NCBI GenBank assembly: GCA_001931905.2
Contig: MSJI02000797.1
Span: 1 to 26,223 of the forward strand
Reading direction: 5' to 3'
DNA length: 26,223 bases
Source: Cladosporium sp. IMV 00045
Lineage: Eukaryota; Ascomycota; Dothideomycetes; Cladosporiales; Cladosporiaceae
The position numbers were made by a program, and so were the translations under genes. Shown here in pieces: positions 19,532-26,223 of this stretch (positions within the stretch are counted from its first letter, which is position 1; each line of letters starts with the position of its first letter). The notes under the pieces were generated by a model, which made no database searches, had not been told where the DNA came from, and was given only the letters and a program-made list of their open reading frames with translations.

Positions 19532-20302
19532 GGTTTTGGTGGGTTTGGTGTGAAAGTTGCGCGAGTGCGGTAGGTGGTGTTTCCTTTTCCCTTTTATGGT
19601 GGAGGGTTTTTTTGGCTCTGATTTTGAAAGTTTTTGGATTTTTGTTTTGTCTCGTTTTGGTGTCTTGAATTTTTTTGGTTTGTAAGGCTGGGTTGCGCAG
19701 CTTGTGAAAGTGAGGTCACAAATGTCCAATGGAAACTTTTGATGCGCTGCAAGCAAGCTGTGAGCTGTGGAGCGTCGCAAACGAGTACGATACTAGGCCG
19801 CCCTACACGTATCAATCCTTCCATCTATTATGCCGCGACATCTTTTTTCATTCCACTTCGAGTCCCGTAGGAACGCTCTAGTCTATCTAGAACACCAGGA
19901 CGACTCTCTTTATTAATACATTGCAAGAGACCGCGCCATTGCTTGGCAATATCTGAAGACAAGACGACATCCATTCTAGCGGGGTTGCCTGATGCGCAGC
20001 GTTTCCACCAACACGAGGATGTTGTCACATACTCTCCAACATACCCTCAATCCAAGGCACTAGCAACGCCGCAGAGTAGGTCTGACCGCCATATTCCTTG
20101 AAATCACAACATGTTCCTCGCTCTCTTTTCCTCGTCCACACTACCACAAACCGCCTTTCATTCCTAGCCTCCCCTTCGACCTCATAACCACCTTAGCGAG
20201 ACATCTACTGGACCACTCCCAACGGCCTAGAATACATCCAACCAACCGACTCCACCAAAACCACCTAGCTCCCCTACAGCTCCACCACTTCCCTCACGAG
20301 CA
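19532..20302. other. Intergenic region upstream of NTM1
   Basis: It holds the NTM1 promoter, with a T-rich strip at about 19575-19685 on the plus strand. Beyond it nothing is firmly recognised. A plus-strand stretch at about 20200-20266 reads like a short protein tail ending in TAG, but no convincing upstream exon was found. Confidence 0.45.
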
Positions 20303-20771
20303 TCAATCCCGCCCCCTCAGAACCCCCTTCACGACCGTCCACGCCGCGCGCAGCGTCTTCACCAGCGCGTGGCGCTCCCCCAAACCTCTCCACGCGCGGC
20401 GGGCCTGCTGCACAAACCCGCCTAGCTAATTGAAGCCGCACCGCGACGTCCTCGCTACGATCGAGTCGTGCGACAGTGGCAGACCATTCGCCGCGACGCG
20501 GCATGAAGAGATCCCGGAAGCCGTAGGCGTGCTTAGGCATCATGCCTGCTGGACGGATAAGATTCACGGACAAGTGGTGGATTAGAGAGTCATGTACGAT
20601 ACGCGAGCCGGTCGGCGTAGATGGGCTGGTTGATACCGTGGGTTTATGCCGGGACGAGCAGAGCAAATGCTCAAAACGTCCCAAAGAGAATAATTTGGGC
20701 GCTTCAAATATGCTATTTCGAAGACACACTCGGTAGGGTAGATAAATGATCCAGCGTGCCTCTTCAGCCAT
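20303..20771 (-). CDS. Uncertain small basic protein, with an apparent frameshift
   Basis: I do not recognise this protein and it may not be a gene. From ATG 20771 one frame runs 165 codons to 20274. Its first two thirds include MMPKHAYGFRDLFMPRRGEW, a possible true start at 20543, then SEDVAVRLQLARR. After a CCC run at 20417-20419 (GGG on the coding strand) the sequence looks more protein-like in another frame: FVQQARRAWRGLGERHALVK and onward, a basic helix-like segment ending in TGA at 20303. One extra G in that run would explain the change and give about 156 residues. No signal peptide, membrane segment or known domain is evident. Confidence 0.35.
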
Positions 20772-22381
20772 GTGCGTAATCCTTGTCCAAGAGGACTATC
20801 TACGAGTAATTCGCCTCAAGCCTGGGGAGTAGGGGATGTTGCTTGGTTTGGTGGTGAGATTGATGGGATCTGATAGAAAGATATATATCACGTGAAACGA
20901 CGACGACTGAACGCGTGACTTCGTCTCAAGAGATCGCGCGGTATGCTGCTGTCAGAAGTAGGCGTGGCTGGCGCATCGCCTAGGTACCCCGCCAGGGCGC
21001 CAGTGAATTAATTGCCCATCGAGAGAACAGGCCCAGTCACGAGACGCCTTTCTCAGCGAATAATGGCTCTCGACGAGCGCCATCTGTATGAAAGTCGTAT
21101 GCAATAACCTGCGCAAGCGAGCAAAACGCCGCTTGAAGAGATGGCAGAGAGGGTGCGTGCAGATCGACGGCTGGCCAATCGCTTTGGGAACGTGCCTGTT
21201 CCCGCTGAGGGGGAGGGATGCATACAGACGAGGTCACGTTGGATTTTTAAAATGGCTTCCAGCGGTCAAGCAGGAGATGATATATTGGTGTTGGTTGATG
21301 GAGTCCTTGATCGGTCAGGTGCGAAGCGATGCGCGGAAGTCTAACCTGAAGTGCACGAGCGATGGATTCTTGCGTGGTATGATGGGGAGGAAGCTCCAAA
21401 GGCACATGACGAGGATTTACATCATCGTTGACTGTTGCGTCTCGTTTGTTTCCGCGGTTGCACGGCTACGCTAGGGATTATTGTGTGTATTGGGATCTAG
21501 GGTGTGTTTCGCTTGTGGCTGGGTGGAGAGGTGACTTGTTGTATACCTTATACCACCTTGTCCCTGGACGAAGTACTGGCCTCAGGGAAAAGAGATACAG
21601 TGGTACAGGATCAGAGCATGTCAAATGCGAGATCCTTCGAATCGAGCGAGCTCTCTGCTTTCCCCGCAAAAATGCAGATGCTCTAGAATCGTGGCTCGAG
21701 CTCAAGCTCTCTGTTTGTCTCTCTGCCACCGGTTTTGGATGAGCTTTGCCGGGCTTTAAAGTGTCGTCATCATGGACTATCGAAACATGAATCCAGTCTC
21801 TCATCATAGGTACTCGACTTGTATGGTAGGTAGAGACGAGTCTTCTTTTCGCTGTCTGCGCCTGTAAGATGCTGTAGATCCGATACTCTCGTGATCATAA
21901 AACAGCACTGCTATGCTTGATGATGCTCTCCCCCACTCATCAAGGTTGCCGGTTGCCATGCTCAATCCTGATATTGATTGCCATCCATGCCATCATCCCG
22001 CGTAAACCGAATTGTCTCTGGCCAGCCACTGATCATGGCCAGTAGCAGCGAGAGGCAACATGAGCCTACCGCCCGCCCGCGCTAAAATCAAAGCCACCCT
22101 GCGATCCTGCGATCGTGATGTACCCTCCAATCATCATCCCTACCCAATCCCCATGTCGCATGCAAGCAGCAGCACATCGTATGTGCTGGTGCGACTCTCT
22201 CTGTCTCCCCGCTTCATCATCATCACAGCCTTCGATCCCGCCGCCTAGGCAGCACCTTCCCATTCTCTTCTGATCTACTACCTACACCTTCTTCCTCTCT
22301 TCCTCTCTCTCTCTCTTCTCTTCCATCGCACACCCATCACCCATTTTCAGCGAAAACATCCCATTTCCGCTGTCGCCCATC
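20772..22381. other. Long upstream region of the opsin gene
   Basis: A 1.6-kb stretch without a recognisable gene. It includes a TCACGTGA palindrome (20888-20895) just after a short ATATAT run, an ACCTAGGTAC-like motif near 20980, and a pyrimidine tract before the opsin start (listed separately). The open frames here (for example 21088-21474 +) lack domain-like content. A long promoter or leader for a regulated gene is plausible. Confidence 0.5.
22287..22324 (+). promoter_or_regulatory. Pyrimidine tract upstream of the opsin start codon
   Basis: Thirty-eight consecutive C/T bases end 57 nt before the ATG at 22382. Such CT tracts are common at transcription start regions of well-expressed filamentous-fungal genes. 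Function is inferred from position. Confidence 0.6.
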
Positions 22382-23633
22382 ATGATCGTCGACCCTGTTC
22401 AGGCCTTTGCTACGGCCACCTCCGCTGCTACCAGCTCCGTCTCTCCCATCCCTACCGTCGTTCCCTCTCTCCCCGAGTATGAGAGTGCTACCGACACTGG
22501 CAACAGGACCCTTTGGTACGTTCTCTTCTGAAGAGCTGTGGTGGTTCTCAATGCTGCTTGTAGAGGTGCACTATGATGGATACCTAGCTGCGTTGGATGC
22601 CGGCGAGCTCCCGCGTGGCATGGGAAACCATCATTGAAGCTGCAAATCACATACGGCAGCACTCGATCAGCATGAAAGACATGTCCTACATCAAGAATGC
22701 CATCTAACAAATCATCCAGGGTTGTCTTCGTTGTCATGACCGTCGCCACCATTGTCTTCTCTGGCCTTGCGTGGAACGTGCCTACTGTAAGCTTCCCACG
22801 TTGATACAAACACTGCACAAGTCAATCCGCAAATGCTAACTCTCGTCCCCAGTCCAAGCGTCTCTACCACATCCTCACCACCTTCATTGTCACCTTCGCC
22901 GCCCTGTCCTACTTCGCCATGGCCAGCGGTCACGGCATCGGCTGGCACCACACCACCGAGGAGCAGCACCACAAGCACGTCCCGTCCACCCAGCACGACA
23001 TCTACCGCCAGGTTTACTGGGCTCGCTACGTTGACTGGACCGTCACCACCCCTCTCCTGCTCCTCGACCTTGCTCTGCTCGCTGGTCTTCCCGGTGCCAA
23101 CATTCTGATTGCCATTGTTGCCGACATCATCATGGTCCTCACCGGTCTCTTCGCCTCTTTCGGCTCTGAGCAGACCGCCCAGAAGTGGGGCTGGTACGCC
23201 ATTGCCTGCATTGCCTACCTCGTCATCGTCTGGCAGCTCGTCTACCACGGCCGCAACGCCGCTGTCGCCAAGGGTGGCAAGGTCGGCAACTTCTTCGCTG
23301 CCATTGGTGGCTTCACCCTCATCATCTGGACCGTCTACCCCATGTAAGTAACGAGTGCCGCACCAAGATTGAACAATACCCAGAAAGGAACTCTTACTAA
23401 CAAATCGATACAGCGTCTGGGGCATCGCCGACGGCTCCCGCAACATGAACGTCGACCAGGAGATCATCGCGTACGCCGTGCTCGACATCCTGGCCAAGCC
23501 CGTCTTCGGCGCCTGGCTCCTCTTCACCCACCAGAGCATCCCGGAGACCAACATTGACATCTCCGGCTTCTGGAGCGAGGGTCTCGGTGCCCAGGGCGCC
23601 ATCCGCGTCGGTGATGACGACGAGGGCGCGTAA
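22382..23633 (+). CDS. Microbial-type opsin, probable light-driven proton pump
   Basis: Seven-helix retinal protein of the fungal opsin family, expected in the plasma membrane as an outward proton pump. Exons: 22382-22515, 22720-22786, 22853-23343 and 23414-23633; introns 204, 66 and 70 nt; 303 residues. The hydrophobic core begins at about residue 46. Helix C reads RYVDWTVTTPLLLLDL: R125, D128 and D139 correspond to bacteriorhodopsin R82, D85 (proton acceptor) and D96 (proton donor). Helix F has WTVYPIVWG. Helix G has VLDILAKPVFG, with D255 (D212) and K259 as the retinal Schiff-base lysine. D237 and E247 sit near the E194/E204 release pair. Keeping both carboxylates argues for a pump like the Leptosphaeria protein rather than a sensory opsin. 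The loop between helices B and C is histidine-rich (residues 94-115). The N-terminus (1-40) is Thr/Ser-rich. Confidence 0.93.
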
Positions 23634-24831
23634 ATCACGTCCTCAGTCGTGACGACGCGAACAAGAGGAAACAAGTCGAAAGCCCTGATGCGCTGCGTTA
23701 CGAGGCGTAGATGATGGGTGAAATTGTTTTATTGGGATCTCTTCGAGATCAAAGATTGGAAGTTGTTAGGAAAGAAGGTGTTGTTGTCGAGTTGTTGATG
23801 AGAGAGGAGGCCATCGGCCTGAGAAATGTTGATCTGTTGTTTCTCATCTCTTGTCTATCCCCACTTCTCTTTTTTCTCTTCAGACGGAAAAGCAGCGAAA
23901 AGCTGGCTTTCGGAAGGAAGCTTGTAAATCTTCTATTGGAGAGGTTTTGATAATGCTTAATTTTGACGAGTTGTCATTGTGTCGAATCTTCTGATCTACT
24001 CCATCATCACCACTAGTACTTGACCGTCCAGACCTGCTCGTGTACATATACTTGAGTACTTGGGTACCTCTGTCAGATCCAAACGGTCAAAGACGATCGA
24101 TTCCCCTAAAGTCTCCATCTTTGCACAGCCTCCCCCGCATTTGCCTCGTCTCCTTTTGCTTGTGCTGTTTGCCCCGCACGTCAGAAGATGCAAGGGTTCA
24201 AACAGGACATGAGGATGCGCGAGGCCAGGTTTGCCTTGCTTTTGCGCGACTGACGAGACTGGAATCTCAGTTCATTCAAGACGTCAGGAGAGGAAGGACT
24301 GCGTGTGATGACGCTTACGTGGTCTTGAAGCTTCAGGATACGTTGGGTTCATGTTCTGGCCGGGATACCAGACATGCTTGTTGGCATGACATCGTAGCTG
24401 TTTCATGCCGGTCGGTGTCTTCAAGAGACAGTCGTCGCAGAGCTCTCAGGCATGGATCGGCGAGGTCGTCGTCCTCAGGGAGAGGGAAGGATGTGCACAT
24501 GCAGACACGCAATGCATGCATGCCTAGACCCTCCCTGCTGCTGTGGCAGAAGAAACTCTCAGCCTTTCAGCGTTTGGCCTTCAAGAGGCCCCAGGCTCTA
24601 GCTACCTGAGGTACACAACTTAGAGCTACCCAGCAACAAGCAAGTAGGAGCTACTTTACCTCGCCCTTTTCACCGCCCTGCGTTTGCACAGCTGCACTCA
24701 CTTTACTTCTACTTTACCTTGCACTTACCTCACCTCGACTACACACAATACCTTGACTAAACATCTCAATCAGCAAACCACCCCATCCTCACACCCCACC
24801 AGCACCCACCCCAACACACCAAACCAAAACC
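23634..24831. other. Intergenic region between the opsin and the RPEL-repeat gene
   Basis: This is the opsin 3' flank and the promoter of the next gene. A 189-codon frame (24040-24609 +) is Arg/Ser/Cys-rich and irregular, so I do not call it. TACTTGAGTACTTGGGTACC-like sequence near 24050-24069 and repeated ACTTTACCT/ACTTACCT motifs (24652-24734) lie in the promoter part. Confidence 0.5.
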
Positions 24832-25608
24832 ATGACCGACGCCCCACCCCCCACCCTCTCCACCAGCACCTCCACCGACGAGGGCGTGGACACATCTCCC
24901 ATCTCGCCCGTCGAGCGCCGCAACAGCCTGGAGAAACACTTGCAAACCCGCCCGGAGGAGCAGGACCTCAAGAACCGCCACATTCTGCTGGACACGCATG
25001 CGGCGCCCGCCCTGCAGGCCCGCCAGCAGGAGCTGGAGAGGCAGCGCAACACGGACAATCTGAAGAAGGGGCTGAGTAAGAGGATGGAGAGGGGGGAGTT
25101 GGTTGAGCGTGAGTTTCCCTTTTTGCTTTCTGGGGTTGGGGTTCGAGGGTTTGGTGTTTGCGGGAGGGAGGGGTTTGTGTGTTCGATGTTGGGTGGGTGC
25201 TTGGATCTGATATCGGACTCGAGATGTTGCTCCATCTTGTCCCTTCGAGATCCACAGCACTGCCATACCCTAACAGCCTTACATCAAGATGCCATCTCCC
25301 AAGACATCAGATCTCGGCTTTTGTCCGAGGCTATTACATACATCTGTCTGAGAAGGGAAGTCCGGGACGGCACTTCTCGGTCACTTCATGTCAAGTAAGG
25401 GTTTCGGCTGACCACTCTCGTCCTGACTACAGGCAACATCCTCCCCGACAGTACGGCCGCACCGGCACTTCAAGGTCATCAGAAAGACCTCGAGAAGCAC
25501 ATGCGGGCCGATAGCCTGGAGAAACAACTCCAGAATCGGCCAAAACCGGATGAGTTGATCAAGGAGGGAATCTTGCAGGCGGACGAAAACCCCGTCGCTG
25601 GCTCTTAG
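24832..25608 (+). CDS. RPEL-repeat protein
   Basis: Small protein with three RPEL repeats. In animal MRTF and Phactr proteins this motif binds G-actin; the role in fungi is not established, so actin binding here is inference. Exon 1 is 24832-25108 and exon 2 is 25433-25608; the splice creates an Arg codon in ERNILPDS and gives 150 residues. Repeats: NSLEKHLQTRPEEQDLKNRH (31-50, core RPxxxDL), DNLKKGLSKRMERGELVERN (75-94, Met instead of Pro) and DSLEKQLQNRPKPDELIKEG (119-138, canonical RPxxxEL). Repeats 1 and 2 are each followed by a similar APALQ linker. Residues 1-25 are Pro/Ser/Thr-rich. The protein is little more than the three repeats. The 324-nt intron is long for this window. Confidence 0.85.
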
Positions 25609-26223
25609 TTTCCTTTCCGTTCGGTCAATGATCGCGTTTCCTTCAGGTAACAGGTTGACAGGCAACACAGATGAAGGTTGGCGGGCCTTGGCGAACGCGG
25701 AGAGAGTCGTGTGGGCGAGTGGGACTTGCGTGTGGAGGGAGCGTGATACCCGATGATTATGACGATGGAAAGTGAAAAAAACATGATCCCTTCTCGCAAG
25801 GCGGACCGATTATGAGGGTGACAGTCAGAAGCCGTGCGGTTTTGCCGGATGGATGGACGACGTAGTGGGAAGATAGTTCAGTATGGAATGGTCCTTGGCT
25901 TTTGCTTGAGAGAGCTTTTATCCTTTTTATCCGCCTTTTATCCGTCTGGTCTTGTGAGGTCTCGAGGTTCTTTTACTGAATTCTTTCTTTCCCACATGTA
26001 TGTGACAGAGAGATCTACAAGTCCAGAGAAAGCCATGCACCGCCCGCCACGTGGAGAATTACCCAAACAGATCCTCACCTCGTCCAATCACCGAGTCTGC
26101 AATCCCCAAATCCCACCTCGGCCTTTGTTCTCGACCACCAGCAACCCGACTTGCGCCGACTGACTGTGGAGACACGAATGGAGATACACCATACAAGGCT
26201 GGGGAAATGCCCCGGAGTACGCC
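25609..26223. other. 3' flank of the RPEL-repeat gene, no further gene recognised
   Basis: No coding sequence is supported here. It contains three TTTTATCC copies (25916-25943). The plus-strand open frame at 25834-26163 has no domain-like content. A promoter of a gene beyond the right edge is possible. Confidence 0.5.
25916..25943 (+). repeat. Three direct copies of TTTTATCC
   Basis: Copies lie at 25916-25923, 25925-25932 and 25936-25943, spaced 9 and 11 nt start to start. The spacing suggests either a decayed tandem duplication or a cluster of binding sites. Confidence 0.6.

Noticed and set aside
20105..20266. Possible short secreted gene on the plus strand (MFLALFSS... and YWTTPNGLEYIQPTDSTKTT tail)
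   Set aside because: The two pieces look protein-like, but the first stops quickly and the only linking intron would need a poor GTCCAC donor; evidence is too thin.
22712..23674. 320-codon open frame antisense to the opsin
   Set aside because: It lies opposite well-supported opsin exons, runs across the introns, and has repetitive Gly/Val/Asp composition expected from reading GC-rich coding DNA backward.
24180..24215. GGTTCAAAC resembling a tRNA B box
   Set aside because: No matching A box, acceptor stem or cloverleaf arms could be found around it.
24040..24609. 189-codon plus-strand frame between the opsin and the RPEL gene
   Set aside because: Composition is irregular, with scattered Cys and Arg, no recognisable motif and no supportive splice sites; it is probably chance.

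Overview
The window is nuclear DNA of a filamentous ascomycete (Pezizomycotina). The evidence is short GT-AG introns, mostly 49-70 nt, pyrimidine-rich leader sequence, a Nnf1 kinetochore subunit, an RS-tailed CWC22, a fungal xylulokinase and a microbial-type opsin of the Leptosphaeria-like proton-pump group. The opsin and the overall gene style suggest a Dothideomycete, but that is inference. No transposon, CRISPR array, rRNA or convincing tRNA was found.

Layout, left to right. (1) A Myb/SANT-type DNA-binding protein on the minus strand runs off the left edge. (2) MIND-complex subunit Nnf1 (+). (3) A small low-complexity protein with two NVW motifs (+). (4) D-xylulose kinase (-), four exons. 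(5) A secreted choice-of-anchor B protein (+), five exons. (6) A BAHD-type acyltransferase (+), intronless. (7) A second Myb-like/HTH protein (-), two exons. (8) A YwbE/DUF2196 protein with a C2H2 finger (-), divergent from (9) spliceosome factor CWC22 (+), which converges on (10) the N-terminal protein methyltransferase NTM1/TAE1 (-). (11) An uncertain small basic protein (-). (12) A proton-pumping-type opsin (+), four exons. (13) A 150-residue protein with three RPEL repeats (+), two exons. Long intergenic stretches of 0.5-1.6 kb, mainly promoters, separate several of these.

The genes do not form one pathway. They mix housekeeping functions (kinetochore, spliceosome, ribosomal or other N-terminal methylation, pentose catabolism) with accessory or environmental ones (opsin, secreted protein, acyltransferase, two transcription-factor-like proteins). 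I see no secondary-metabolite cluster core and no defence island.

The most notable anomaly is that four genes have the reading frame broken by apparent one-base indels at five sites: about 331-336, 3255-3350, 3550-3555, 8201-8203 and 20417-20419. On either side of each break, two frames read as one continuous protein. The large conserved genes nearby are intact. Uncorrected assembly errors are the simplest explanation; real recent gene loss is the alternative. The best candidates for new biology are the small fungal RPEL-repeat protein, the YwbE domain fused to an RGQ-rich tail and zinc finger, the histidine-rich loop of the opsin, and the inverted repeat beside a CACGTG box in the CWC22 divergent promoter.
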